DNA of 40,000 bases from Candidatus Heimdallarchaeota archaeon (GTDB lineage: Archaea > Asgardarchaeota > Heimdallarchaeia > Heimdallarchaeales > Kariarchaeaceae). Location: NCBI GenBank assembly GCA_015522385.1, contig WAMJ01000281.1, positions 1-40,000 on the forward strand. Reading direction: 5' to 3'. The notes beneath the pieces are model-generated. The model had not been told where the DNA came from. It did no database searches and worked only from the letters and a program-made list of their open reading frames with translations. This document shows, piece after piece, positions 16,195-24,721 of the stretch (position 1 is its first letter; each line of letters begins with the position of its first letter). The translations under genes and the position numbers were made by a program.

Positions 16195-16200
16195 GGTGGT
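16195..16200 (+). promoter_or_regulatory. Shine-Dalgarno-like site deciding the DUF58 TTG start
   Basis: GGTGGT between the MoxR stop and TTG 16204 is the only ribosome-binding candidate; no ATG or GTG exists between stop and the start of homology. Confidence 0.5.
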
Positions 16201-16203
16201 ATA

Positions 16204-17556
16204 TTGGAGATAATCTTGACATTCCGGGGAAAGGTCTTCCTCGGGATATCTGCAATTTTTATAGCGCTATCGCTCACAATTCCGACGATGTTTTTCGTCG
16301 TCACACCTGTGGTCATGATAGGGTATGTCATCTCGTACTTCGTGCTCAGAAGACAGGTCAGGGGTCTAAACCTTGATATCGAGGTGAAACTTCGGAATAG
16401 CCTGCTCTACCGGGGAGAGGTGGATGTCGTCCACATCGTGATCTCTAATAACTCCCCCATGGTTACACCTTTCATCATGATCCAAGTGGAGCTTCCACCT
16501 TCCATGTACTACGTTGAGAGCCAGAAGAACTACTATCTGGCTCTTCCCCCAAACACTAAGCGGAATTTCAACGTTGCCTTCCTCCCATCCGCAAGGGGTA
16601 GCTTTGCGATCGGACCCATTAAGGTATCACTCACTGACGGTCTGAAACTCTTCGAGTCAAAGCTCGAGCACGTGGACGAGCTTGGTGTCAAGGTGTTCCC
16701 GTCTAGACTCGGTTCTAGTGTGAATCATGCACAGACTCTGATGACCTTTTCCAAACTTGTGGGGATCTTTTCAACAAAGAGCAAAGGCATCGGTACAGAT
16801 TTCCACGGTCTCAGAGACTACATCAGGGGAGACCCTTCAAAGATAGTCTATTGGCCCGCTTCTGCAAGAGCTGGCAAGCTGATCTCCAAGGAGTTCGAAG
16901 AGGAGAAGAGGTTAGAGTCGTACATCGTTGTGCAGGGGGGAACAAGCATGCGCGGTAGGAAATTTGATTTTAGCCTTGGGGTGAGCATGGACATATACCA
17001 AGGGATAATCGAGCAGAACCAGCCATGCGGTTACATCTTCTTTGACGAAGACGTTAAGGTACACTACGATCCGTCCTTGAGTCCGAGGGACAAGATGAAG
17101 ATCTGGTCGAGCATATTCTCCCTCCTCCCTCTCGACGAGTACGCCAGTTACCGCAAGCTCAGACAACACATCGCCAAGAAGCGGATCACGAACTCGCTTT
17201 TCATCATCATAGGGGACATAGAGACTCCATCCTCGGAGATACTTGGATGCATCCGTACGATGATTCTGAACAAGAACAGGGTGCTGTTCCTCGATGTCTT
17301 TGGATACCGGTTCTCGTATCAAAGTAACATTAAGGACACGGCCAAGGACTACGGGGAGTCTGATTACGGGATTTTCCTCAACGAGATCGTCGACCGCTCG
17401 ATCGAGCAAGGTGAGTATATCGACGCCATAACGTTCAAGAAGAAGCTCAACCGCCTTGGTGGAATCTATGGTTTCTTCCTCGGACCGATGGAGAACGTGG
17501 TCACTGTAATCAATAGATCGATGTTCTCCCACTTTGGGAGACTGTGGAGGTCATAA
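16204..17556 (+). CDS. DUF58 (vWA-like) protein with degenerate MIDAS
   Basis: A 450-residue protein. Two N-terminal membrane helices (residues about 10-50) are followed by a beta-rich segment and the DUF58 signature at about 200-235: GTDFHGLRDYIRGD, then IVYWPASARAGKL and EFEEEKRLE. DUF58 proteins are the usual partners of MoxR ATPases. The vWA-like metal site is normally D-x-S-x-S after the signature; here the sequence reads QGGTS, so the first Asp and Ser are missing and metal binding is doubtful. The start is TTG, preceded by GGTGGT. The next gene starts one base after the stop. Confidence 0.9.
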   Translation: MEIILTFRGKVFLGISAIFIALSLTIPTMFFVVTPVVMIGYVISYFVLRRQVRGLNLDIEVKLRNSLLYRGEVDVVHIVISNNSPMVTPFIMIQVELPPSMYYVESQKNYYLALPPNTKRNFNVAFLPSARGSFAIGPIKVSLTDGLKLFESKLEHVDELGVKVFPSRLGSSVNHAQTLMTFSKLVGIFSTKSKGIGTDFHGLRDYIRGDPSKIVYWPASARAGKLISKEFEEEKRLESYIVVQGGTSMRGRKFDFSLGVSMDIYQGIIEQNQPCGYIFFDEDVKVHYDPSLSPRDKMKIWSSIFSLLPLDEYASYRKLRQHIAKKRITNSLFIIIGDIETPSSEILGCIRTMILNKNRVLFLDVFGYRFSYQSNIKDTAKDYGESDYGIFLNEIVDRSIEQGEYIDAITFKKKLNRLGGIYGFFLGPMENVVTVINRSMFSHFGRLWRS

Positions 17557-17557
17557 C

Positions 17558-18319
17558 ATGAGTGAGGACAAATTTTCCAGTGAGATCATATCTGGCGAAG
17601 AAAACCTGTACTACCAACTAGGGTACCGGTACTTTAGGTATGTGCAGAAGAGCACCCTGCACATCGGGCTCCACCACTTCACTCTGGTCCTGCTCTTCCT
17701 GTACCTCTACCTTGTACAGGGCGTGAACTACATCATTCCCATTGTGGTTCTTGTATCCATGATCCTCGTAATCGTAGTTCTGAAGATCCAACTGTCTGAG
17801 ACGATATACTATGCCTTCTTCTCAATCATTCTCCTCTCAATAGTGTCGGGGGAGTATTCTGGCGGTGCCCAGATCGACCTGATTGTGGATCCGCTCAACG
17901 ATCCGATCAAGGTGACTGCATACAGCTTACTGGCGGTCAACTTGGTCGTCATGCTCATGTTCGATACCTTCACCCTCCAGTCCGTTAACTCCCGTCGTGT
18001 CATCACCCCTGCAACACAGGAGAGCAGAGAAGCTTACGGGAAGTTCAAGGGGAGACTGGAAGGAACCTCTTTCGCCATTACTGACTCGACCAAAGACAGC
18101 ATGCTGCTGAACCGGCGGTACCTCTTTCTTCAGTTACAGACCATAGCATTCTTCGTCGTAGTGATCCTACTTGTGAACTCATTCTTCTGGAACTTCGTCC
18201 AGATTTTTTATCACAGTGGAAACATTTTCGAAGCATATTATACTGGGACTCTTACCCTTTTTGAGTTCGGAGCAATTCTGTATCTTCTCAGATTGATCTA
18301 TATTAAGAAGAAATTCTAA
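17558..18319 (+). CDS. Uncharacterised membrane protein (last gene of MoxR-DUF58 unit)
   Basis: A 253-residue membrane protein with about six hydrophobic helices: residues about 37-55, 58-78, 82-98, 120-140, 190-210 and 220-248. ATG 17558 directly follows the DUF58 stop and is preceded by GGAGG within that gene; an upstream TTG (17534) is less likely. A polar loop (about 145-180) sits between helices 4 and 5. No family recognised. Its position suggests a structural component of the MoxR/DUF58 membrane system. Confidence 0.75.
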   Translation: MSEDKFSSEIISGEENLYYQLGYRYFRYVQKSTLHIGLHHFTLVLLFLYLYLVQGVNYIIPIVVLVSMILVIVVLKIQLSETIYYAFFSIILLSIVSGEYSGGAQIDLIVDPLNDPIKVTAYSLLAVNLVVMLMFDTFTLQSVNSRRVITPATQESREAYGKFKGRLEGTSFAITDSTKDSMLLNRRYLFLQLQTIAFFVVVILLVNSFFWNFVQIFYHSGNIFEAYYTGTLTLFEFGAILYLLRLIYIKKKF

Positions 18320-18362
18320 ATTTGAGGATTTTGGAAAAATGGATAAAGCACATAGTAATGCT

Positions 18363-18369
18363 CTTATTA
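18363..18369 (+). promoter_or_regulatory. TATA-like box of phosphoesterase gene
   Basis: CTTATTA is centred about 26 nt before ATG 18392, fitting a leaderless start there and arguing against the internal Met18. Confidence 0.4.
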
Positions 18370-18391
18370 GTTGGAATCAACAGTAGATTGA

Positions 18392-19153
18392 ATGTCCGAG
18401 AATCCTTCAGCCATGTTTGATGTAGAGGTAATAGAATCAGACATGAGGAAGGTCGTTGTGATAAGTGACATTCACTCCAATCTTCCGGCATTCAAAGCAG
18501 TCCTGAAGGATCTCCAATTCCAGGAGTACGATGGGATCATCTGCCTTGGTGATCTGGTGGGATACTACACCAAACCCATAGAGGTACTCAACCTAGTCAA
18601 GGAACTTGTTGATTACAACGTGATGGGGAACCACGACTGGGCAGCTGTCGATCTGAGTAATCCCCTTTACAAGATCTCAAGACCCCAAGCTCAGGAAGCA
18701 CTGAAATACACGAACAAGATCCTCGGTGAGGAGGACAAGAAGTGGATTCTTTCCCTCCCCCTGAAGGCTGTGCTTAAGACACCATACGGAAGTGTGACTC
18801 TTGTTCACGGACATCCAACAACCCTCTTCGACTACATCTACGGGCCTACCAAGGAGCTCTTCGAGAAGTCCATAGAGGAGGCTCTCGCAGATACCTCCAC
18901 AGACTGGCTGTTCGTCGGGCACTCGCATATACAGGGAATCCACAGATCCCACACCGGTAAGATCTTTGTGAACCCTGGGTCGGTTGGACAACCCCGTGAC
19001 AACGACCACAGAGCAGCCTACGCTATCGTCGATTTCAAGTCCAAGGAAGTAGACCTCCGGAGAGTTCCCTACGACGTGGAGGATGTGATAGTTGACGTGA
19101 TCCAGTGCTGTCTCCCTGAGGAACTGGGATCGAGGTTACGCTTCGGGATTTAA
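18392..19153 (+). CDS. Calcineurin-like metallophosphoesterase (YfcE/MJ0936 type)
   Basis: A 253-residue metal-dependent phosphoesterase. After about 17 extra residues the core starts at MRKVVVISDIHSN. Metal-site motifs follow in the standard order: DIH near residue 26, GDLVGY near 51, GNHDW near 75, HGHP near 140 and GHSH near 170. Then comes FVNPGSVGQPRD, typical of the MJ0936/YfcE branch. Members hydrolyse phosphodiesters in vitro; the physiological substrate is unknown. The 3' end overlaps that of the convergent hydrolase by 4 nt. Confidence 0.92.
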   Translation: MSENPSAMFDVEVIESDMRKVVVISDIHSNLPAFKAVLKDLQFQEYDGIICLGDLVGYYTKPIEVLNLVKELVDYNVMGNHDWAAVDLSNPLYKISRPQAQEALKYTNKILGEEDKKWILSLPLKAVLKTPYGSVTLVHGHPTTLFDYIYGPTKELFEKSIEEALADTSTDWLFVGHSHIQGIHRSHTGKIFVNPGSVGQPRDNDHRAAYAIVDFKSKEVDLRRVPYDVEDVIVDVIQCCLPEELGSRLRFGI

Positions 19154-20046
19154 ACTGTTGATAGCCACTCTGAGAGTATAGCCCTGAACTCTTCGGCTTT
19201 TTCGAAGGGGACCAAATGCCCCGATCCCTTCACAACCCGCAACTCCGATTTCTTGGCTAAGTTTGCCATCTCCTTCGAGTAATTCACGGGGGTCAGAACA
19301 TCCTCCTCACCCACAACGATGAGCACCTTACCTTGGTAGTTCCTCAGCACATCCGAGGTGTCTTTCCGACCAGCCATTCCATAGAGCGCCTGTCGAATTG
19401 CCTCTGGATTCTGTGAGTCAAGGATGGAGCGCAGAAGTGTCTTATCCTTGGATCTTTCCGAGATCAGCTTCGAGCTCAACCCCTCCACAAATTCTCTGAT
19501 AGAAGCTGACCTCAACGTGAGTCTTCCGATATTCCCAGCGTCGGGGAAAGTCCTCGTGGCAGTGGCGATCATCTTGGCGGTAGAGATTCTTCCGTCCCTT
19601 CCCTCCTGGGTATCTGCAGCCGTCCTTGTATCTATGAGCACCAGTCCCAGTGAGTCGTATCTCCCCACGTAGGCAAGGGCGATGTAGCCCCCCATCGAGC
19701 AACCACCTATGACTATATCCTCCAAGTTCTCCTTCTTCACGATGTCGTTGATCGAGTCGACGTACCACTGTAAGCTATCTGGAGGCTTGGCGAATGCTGC
19801 ACTCTCCCCGAAACCGGGTAGATCAGGGAGGACGAGTTTCACACCCCCCCAGCGGTCTAATAGAGAAGAACGTAGAGAGCCGAAGAGTAAAGTTGGTTCC
19901 CGGTACATGTCCGAGCTCAGAGGAAAGGCATGGATAAGGACCACCCCGAGTACACGATTGCTCTCGTCCCAGATCTCATCGTAGACATTGACAAACATCG
20001 ACCTCCCCTGTCTTGTGGTTATACTGTAGCTTCTTTCCATATCCAT
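19150..20046 (-). CDS. Alpha/beta-hydrolase-fold protein
   Basis: A 298-residue hydrolase. The oxyanion HAFPLSSDMY loop is near residue 38, the nucleophile elbow GGCSMGGY near 118, the acid in GEEDVLTP near 248, and the catalytic His in GSGHLVPFE near 275. A cap region lies between about 145 and 225. This is a complete Ser-Asp-His triad of the esterase/haloalkane-dehalogenase-like class; the substrate cannot be told. The start is ATG 20046 or ATG 20040; a TATA-like AATAAGATAT lies 22-28 nt upstream. The convergent overlap with the phosphoesterase gene is 4 nt. Confidence 0.9.
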   Translation of the reverse strand: MDMERSYSITTRQGRSMFVNVYDEIWDESNRVLGVVLIHAFPLSSDMYREPTLLFGSLRSSLLDRWGGVKLVLPDLPGFGESAAFAKPPDSLQWYVDSINDIVKKENLEDIVIGGCSMGGYIALAYVGRYDSLGLVLIDTRTAADTQEGRDGRISTAKMIATATRTFPDAGNIGRLTLRSASIREFVEGLSSKLISERSKDKTLLRSILDSQNPEAIRQALYGMAGRKDTSDVLRNYQGKVLIVVGEEDVLTPVNYSKEMANLAKKSELRVVKGSGHLVPFEKAEEFRAILSEWLSTV

Positions 20047-20365
20047 CGACTCAACTATTCATATCTTATTAGGCGAGGAATGAATCTGGCTTATTTTAGG
20101 TTGTTTCCCATACTTTGGTTATTGGCATGTTCTTGTCAAAAGAATAGTCAATATTACAAAATTATTCTGAAACAAACCGTCTTCCGATTTCGCTATCGAC
20201 CTCATGGTGTACTATTCAACTTACCTTCAACACGTGAGACCCTACGAGGAAATCCATGAATATTAATAAAAAGTTGAGGAAATCTATAATTCCTGAGTAC
20301 AATGGGCAAATAATTTTCAGGACTCCCAGAGTAATGATTTTATCTCATCAATCTGCATTTTCCTT
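20047..20365. other. 319-nt intergenic region between divergent genes
   Basis: An A/T-rich gap holding the two divergent promoters at its ends (AATAAGATAT on the minus strand near 20061-20070; TTTATCT on the plus strand at 20338-20344). I see no tRNA-like fold, long inverted repeat or convincing small gene. A 38-codon frame from ATG 20257 contains the downstream TATA box and is probably not translated. Confidence 0.5.
20338..20344 (+). promoter_or_regulatory. TATA box of GNAT gene
   Basis: TTTATCT is centred 25 nt before GTG 20366, supporting a leaderless GTG start. Confidence 0.5.
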
Positions 20366-21235
20366 GTGAGTCACGATATCCTGAAGTTGAAGGAGTACGC
20401 TATCCGTAGAGTAACGACCATGGAGGAGTCAATTAAAATCAGCTACCTGATGATAGACATCTGGGAGATGAGCGAGCTCGAGGCTGTGCCGACCTTCGAG
20501 ATGAGGGCAGTTGCTGACATTGGGACTGTCCTCATGGCCTACCAGTACGATGAACCCGATGAGCCGATCGGTTACATCTATGCCTACCCTAATTTCGACA
20601 AGGAGCACTACAAGCACTACAGTCATATGATGGGTATCAGGAAGGACTGGCAGTCAAAGGGTGTCGGATACAACCTGAAACTGGCACACCGTAAGTTGGC
20701 CCTTGAGTCTGATCCCAAGATCTATGCCATCGAGTGGACGGTTGACCCACTTCTCCCTAACAACGCAGCGCTCAACTTCGGGAAGCTGGGTTGTGTATGC
20801 TCCACCTACAAGGTGAACTACTACGGGCTACCGAGGGACATCGGCATCTACATGGGTGTCCCCACCGACCGCTTCCTCGCAAAGTGGATACTCGAATCAG
20901 ACGATGTCATCGCCAAGCTGGATGGGGTGAAGAAACCCGATCTCGAAGATCTACTCTCACGTCTTCCCGTACTCAACTCGATTGAGGACGACGAGTTCAC
21001 CCCCTTGGATGTGTCAGAGGATGAAGTGCAGAGAACTGGTGCATTCCTCGTGGAAGTTCCGTCTGACTTCCAGAGGATCAGGGAGAAGTCCGTGGAGACT
21101 GCCGTGGACTGGAGGTTGAGGTTCAGGGATATCTGTCTCTCATATTTTGGATCCGGCTGGGAGGTCTGCGACTACTTCTCATTCAAGTCTACCAGTGGGC
21201 GAAGAAATTTCTACAAATTCCGAAAGCGGAACTAG
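20366..21235 (+). CDS. GNAT-family N-acyltransferase, paired with racemase gene
   Basis: A 289-residue protein. Acyl-CoA binding motif A of the GNAT fold is DWQSKGVGYNLKLAHR near residue 92. It is preceded by strands YIYAYPNFD and YSHMMGIRK and followed by IYAIEWTVDPLLPNNA. This order matches my recollection of COG3375-type acetyltransferases, often encoded beside N-succinylamino acid racemase/OSBS genes; one lies 43 nt downstream here. In that context the enzyme is a candidate amino-acid N-succinyl- or N-acyltransferase. The C-terminal about 100 residues are an extra domain. The start is GTG with a TATA box 25 nt upstream. Confidence 0.82.
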   Translation: MSHDILKLKEYAIRRVTTMEESIKISYLMIDIWEMSELEAVPTFEMRAVADIGTVLMAYQYDEPDEPIGYIYAYPNFDKEHYKHYSHMMGIRKDWQSKGVGYNLKLAHRKLALESDPKIYAIEWTVDPLLPNNAALNFGKLGCVCSTYKVNYYGLPRDIGIYMGVPTDRFLAKWILESDDVIAKLDGVKKPDLEDLLSRLPVLNSIEDDEFTPLDVSEDEVQRTGAFLVEVPSDFQRIREKSVETAVDWRLRFRDICLSYFGSGWEVCDYFSFKSTSGRRNFYKFRKRN

Positions 21236-21249
21236 TCCATCTAGAAGAC

Positions 21250-21257
21250 AAATATAC
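21250..21257 (+). promoter_or_regulatory. TATA box of racemase gene
   Basis: AAATATAC is centred about 25 nt before ATG 21279, which decides that start and indicates the gene has its own promoter. Confidence 0.55.
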
Positions 21258-21278
21258 TGGGATGTCTACGGACAGAAC

Positions 21279-22391
21279 ATGGCAATCCAGATAGAGCAAT
21301 TCGAGGTCAGGATACCGTTGGTTCATCCGTTCCGAACCAGCTTCGGAGTCCAGAAGGAGAAGAGCGCGATCATAATCAAGATGACGGACGATGAGGGCAA
21401 TGTCGGCTGGGGAGAGAGCTCACTTGAGTCGGTACCGGGATATTGCTACGAGACTTCGGGAACTGCTTGGCTCATCCAGAACGAGTTTCTCATCCCTGCA
21501 TTTAAGGGCATTAGCGAGGATACCTTCCCTGAGATTGGGGATGTACACAGGGTTTTTGCCCCAATCCGTGGTCACGAGTTCGCGAAGACCGGTCTCGAAT
21601 CCGCCTTCTGGAGCCTTAAGGCATCCCGTGAGGGGAAGTCACTTGGAGAGATGTACGGCGCGACGAAGTCCAAGATCCCCACTGGTGTCTCCATCGGTAT
21701 CCAGAATAGGATTGAGGATCTTCTCCAGCGGATATCCTTCTTCCTTGACCAGGGTTACAAGCGGATCAAGATAAAAATAGAACCTGGTTGGGACTACGAG
21801 GTACTGAAGGCAGTCCGCAAGGAGTACGGTGACGTGCCCCTCATGGTCGACGCAAACTCAGCGTACACCCTATCTGACAAGGACGTCGAGATACTGAAGA
21901 GCCTTGACCGCTTCGACCTGATGATGATCGAGCAGCCACTGGACTACCAAGACATCCTGATGCACAAGAGGTTGCAGGCCCAGATCTCAACCCCGGTGTG
22001 CCTCGACGAGTCCATACACACCTTCAACAATGCCGTGATGGCCATCGAGGAGGACGCCTGCCGGATAATCAACATTAAACCGGGGAGGGTCGGTGGCTAC
22101 TACGAGGCCAAGCGGATCGCGGAGGCACTGGGGAAGGACAAAGTCTGGCTCGGAGGGATGCTAGAAACGGGGATAGGGCGTATACACAATCTGTTCATAC
22201 AGGCCAAAGAGGAGTTCACCATCCCGGGTGATACCTCCGGTTCCGACCGCTATTTCAAGAGGGACATTATCACCCCACATGTCCTCGTCGACGAGAACGG
22301 CTACATCGAGGTTCCAAGGGGAGAGGGTCTAGGATTCGAAGTAAATGAGCCCCTTCTCAAAGAGTACACAGTCCGGCACCTCTCGCATTGA
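21279..22391 (+). CDS. N-succinylamino acid racemase / o-succinylbenzoate synthase family (enolase superfamily)
   Basis: A 370-residue enolase-superfamily enzyme. Motifs in order: the first catalytic Lys in KRIKIKIEPGWD near residue 165, metal ligands MVDANSAY near 190, MIEQPLD near 216 and CLDESIH near 241, and the second catalytic Lys in INIKPGRVGG near 265. GGMLETGIGR near 292 is characteristic of the NSAR/OSBS group. No other menaquinone genes are in the window, and a GNAT acyltransferase precedes it. An N-acylamino acid racemase role in D- to L-amino acid conversion is therefore favoured over MenC. Frame upstream of 21279 only overlaps the GNAT gene. Confidence 0.9.
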   Translation: MAIQIEQFEVRIPLVHPFRTSFGVQKEKSAIIIKMTDDEGNVGWGESSLESVPGYCYETSGTAWLIQNEFLIPAFKGISEDTFPEIGDVHRVFAPIRGHEFAKTGLESAFWSLKASREGKSLGEMYGATKSKIPTGVSIGIQNRIEDLLQRISFFLDQGYKRIKIKIEPGWDYEVLKAVRKEYGDVPLMVDANSAYTLSDKDVEILKSLDRFDLMMIEQPLDYQDILMHKRLQAQISTPVCLDESIHTFNNAVMAIEEDACRIINIKPGRVGGYYEAKRIAEALGKDKVWLGGMLETGIGRIHNLFIQAKEEFTIPGDTSGSDRYFKRDIITPHVLVDENGYIEVPRGEGLGFEVNEPLLKEYTVRHLSH

Positions 22392-22398
22392 CAGATTG

Positions 22399-22406
22399 TT
22401 TAAAAG
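22399..22406 (+). promoter_or_regulatory. TATA box of 22428 gene
   Basis: TTTAAAAG is centred 26 nt before ATG 22428; leaderless start. Confidence 0.55.
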
Positions 22407-22427
22407 AAGTACCCGTGATGAAATCCT

Positions 22428-23387
22428 ATGGGAGAATCTGCCCGGACACTCATGAACATGATCATTGACTACGCAGGACTATTTCCCCCTGCCAAATTGG
22501 ATCTGGAGACCTCTTTGAAGAATTACCTTACCTACCTGAAATCTGAGGACAGATGGGCTCTATCCTCCTTTGTAATCCCCGTTGCGATGCTAAAGGACTT
22601 CCCATATGATCTTGTGGAGAGTGATGTGAATGTCCAGTTCTCTGTTCTTGTAAATCTGCTCAACTCGCATAGCGAGAAAAGGGATGAAGTTGCGGAAGAT
22701 GTCCTGAGGAGTCTCTCCAAGGCAGGAGAAGTCATCTCCAAATTCATAGCCCACGACCGTGTAAGCGTCCCTACTCTGGAGGTGCGACTGGATCACCACC
22801 TATTCACCTTCGGTGAGGAGTTCATTGCATTCATCGTCGACGCTCTAAAAGAGCATGTCGAGGGGCTTGGAGTGACCCGAGTATTCTTTGAGATCCCCTT
22901 CTTTGGATCCACCGAGAAGATGTTCACCCAGTTGGTGTCCGTGATTGCACTGGACGCTACGTACCCTGTGGGTATCAAGCTCAGAACCGGTGGTACTGAG
23001 AGGCACCTCTTCCCGCCCTTGCATGATCTCAGTGGGGTGATACAGCTTTGTGCAAAGCACGGGATCGCCATGAAGGCAACCGCGGGTCTCCACAGACCAA
23101 TCAGGTACTACGATGAGGAACTTGACGTCTGGCGATATGGCTTCATCAATGTCTTCACGGCGATGATGATGGCCTCGAAGCACAATCTGGCTCGGCAGAT
23201 GATCCTCGAGATCCTGTCGGAGACGGATATCACTAGTTTCTCATTCGTTGACGGGCTCAGATGGAAAGAGTTTGTATTGACGGAGGACGACATCATCGCC
23301 CTCCGGAGTCAGGTCGCGATCAGCTACGGTTCGTGCGACTTCTTGGAACCTCTGGAGTACCTCCGTGAACTGGGTCTCCTGACCTAG
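22428..23387 (+). CDS. Conserved uncharacterised protein linked to fumarylacetoacetase
   Basis: A 319-residue protein. It carries DYAGLFPPAKLD near residue 15, FFEIPFFG near 150, IKLRTGG near 183 and a KATAGLHRP block near 215. I recall similar LFPPA...KATAGLHHP proteins as conserved hypotheticals encoded beside fumarylacetoacetase in bacteria, though I cannot name a family. The pattern of strands and a phosphate-binding-like Gly segment suggests a TIM barrel. Fumarylacetoacetase follows after 32 nt with its own TATA box, so a role near aromatic amino-acid breakdown is plausible but unproven. Confidence 0.75.
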   Translation: MGESARTLMNMIIDYAGLFPPAKLDLETSLKNYLTYLKSEDRWALSSFVIPVAMLKDFPYDLVESDVNVQFSVLVNLLNSHSEKRDEVAEDVLRSLSKAGEVISKFIAHDRVSVPTLEVRLDHHLFTFGEEFIAFIVDALKEHVEGLGVTRVFFEIPFFGSTEKMFTQLVSVIALDATYPVGIKLRTGGTERHLFPPLHDLSGVIQLCAKHGIAMKATAGLHRPIRYYDEELDVWRYGFINVFTAMMMASKHNLARQMILEILSETDITSFSFVDGLRWKEFVLTEDDIIALRSQVAISYGSCDFLEPLEYLRELGLLT

Positions 23388-23390
23388 CTG

Positions 23391-23399
23391 TTTATTTAC
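23391..23399 (+). promoter_or_regulatory. TATA box of fumarylacetoacetase gene
   Basis: TTTATTTAC is centred about 26 nt before ATG 23420; leaderless start. Confidence 0.55.
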
Positions 23400-23419
23400 T
23401 ACGTGTCCTCACTGCGAAT

Positions 23420-24700
23420 ATGGAACCAAATAATCCGTCTTTGCGGTCGTTTATAGATGTGCCAAAGCACCACCCGTTCCCCATACAGAATCTTCCCTAC
23501 GGGGTGTTTTACCGAAAGGGTTCTGGCGAGTTCCCCCGGGTCGGCGTGGCCATCGGGGACTATGTACTTGATCTCTCTGTCTTGGAGGATCACGGGCTCT
23601 TCGAGGGAACACCGGTTCACGGATCGAATGTCTTCCACTCTTCTTCGCTCAACGAGTTCATGGCGATGGGCAGGGAGGCATGGAGAAGTGCACGCCAGAG
23701 GGTCTCAGAGCTTCTACGAGATCAACCGGGAGAGCTCAGGGACAACCCCGAGCTATCTGAGAAGGCATTGGTGAAGTCCGAGAATGCTGAGCTTATTCTT
23801 CCAGTCGAGGTCGGGGATTATACGGATTTCTACGCCTCCCGCCACCATGCATTCAATGTTGGAACTATGTTCAGGGGATCGGAGAATGCTCTAATGCCCA
23901 ACTGGCTACATCTTCCCGTGGGGTATCATGGACGTGCCAGTTCAGTGATAGTCTCGGGAGTCGACATACACCGACCTGTGGGACAGACTCTACCTGCTGG
24001 CGAGTCATCACCTGTATTTGGACCCAGTAAGAGACTGGACTATGAGTTCGAGATGGGATTTTTTGTAGGGCCGGGGAATAAGATCGGAGAGCCCATACCC
24101 ATCAATAAGGCTACCGAGCATATCTTTGGGCTTGTAATCGTCAACGACTGGAGTGCGAGGGACATACAAGCGTGGGAGTACAGACCCCTCGGTCCTTTTT
24201 TGGCGAAGAACTTTGCTACATCAATATCACCTTGGGTCGTGACTCTCGATGCTCTCGAGCCCTTTGCGACGGAGATGGATGCCCAAGATCCCTTGCCACT
24301 CGAGTACCTGCAGGGTGAGAGACGCACGTTCGACATTGTGCTGGAGACCTACCTGCAGACCGAGAAGATGGACAAACCCGATCGCATCATGGTGTCCAAT
24401 TTCAAGAACCTCTACTGGTCAATGGAGCAGATGCTCGCCCACCACTCAGTAACAGGCTGCAACATGCAGACTGGTGACCTGCTTGCCAGCGGAACCATCA
24501 GCGGACCTGGGAAGGAGTCAAGAGCATGTCTGTTGGAGATGACGTGGAAAGGTGAGGAACCGGTGGAGCTCTCGAGCGGTGAGTCCCGTAAGTTTCTCGA
24601 AGATGGTGACACCGTGATTATGACCGCCTACTGTGTGGGTAACGGTTACAGAATTGGATTCGGAGAGGTCCGGGTCAAAATCATGCCCGCCCACACCTGA
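23420..24700 (+). CDS. fahA: Fumarylacetoacetase
   Basis: A 426-residue enzyme that hydrolyses 4-fumarylacetoacetate to fumarate and acetoacetate, the last step of tyrosine/homogentisate catabolism. An N-terminal SH3-like domain (residues about 20-120, with FPRVGVAIGDYVLDL) precedes the catalytic barrel. Metal and active-site signatures are DYTDFYASRHHA near residue 133, PVGYHGRASS near 168, LDYEFEMGFFVG near 205, VNDWSARDIQAWEY near 240 and GTISGP near 360. Length and domain order match the bacterial/eukaryotic FAH type rather than the short FahA-like hydratases. Homogentisate dioxygenase is not in the window. The gene ends 22 nt from the convergent PIN/NYN-like gene. Confidence 0.96.
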   Translation: MEPNNPSLRSFIDVPKHHPFPIQNLPYGVFYRKGSGEFPRVGVAIGDYVLDLSVLEDHGLFEGTPVHGSNVFHSSSLNEFMAMGREAWRSARQRVSELLRDQPGELRDNPELSEKALVKSENAELILPVEVGDYTDFYASRHHAFNVGTMFRGSENALMPNWLHLPVGYHGRASSVIVSGVDIHRPVGQTLPAGESSPVFGPSKRLDYEFEMGFFVGPGNKIGEPIPINKATEHIFGLVIVNDWSARDIQAWEYRPLGPFLAKNFATSISPWVVTLDALEPFATEMDAQDPLPLEYLQGERRTFDIVLETYLQTEKMDKPDRIMVSNFKNLYWSMEQMLAHHSVTGCNMQTGDLLASGTISGPGKESRACLLEMTWKGEEPVELSSGESRKFLEDGDTVIMTAYCVGNGYRIGFGEVRVKIMPAHT

Positions 24701-24721
24701 GTGTAATTCGAGGTTATTCTA

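Noticed and set aside
20257..20370. Small 38-codon frame before the GNAT gene
   Set aside because: It contains the TATA box of the GNAT gene and has no promoter or ribosome-binding site of its own.
21279..22391. Racemase gene as MenC of menaquinone synthesis
   Set aside because: No other men genes in the window and a GNAT partner next to it; OSBS activity cannot be excluded but is not favoured.
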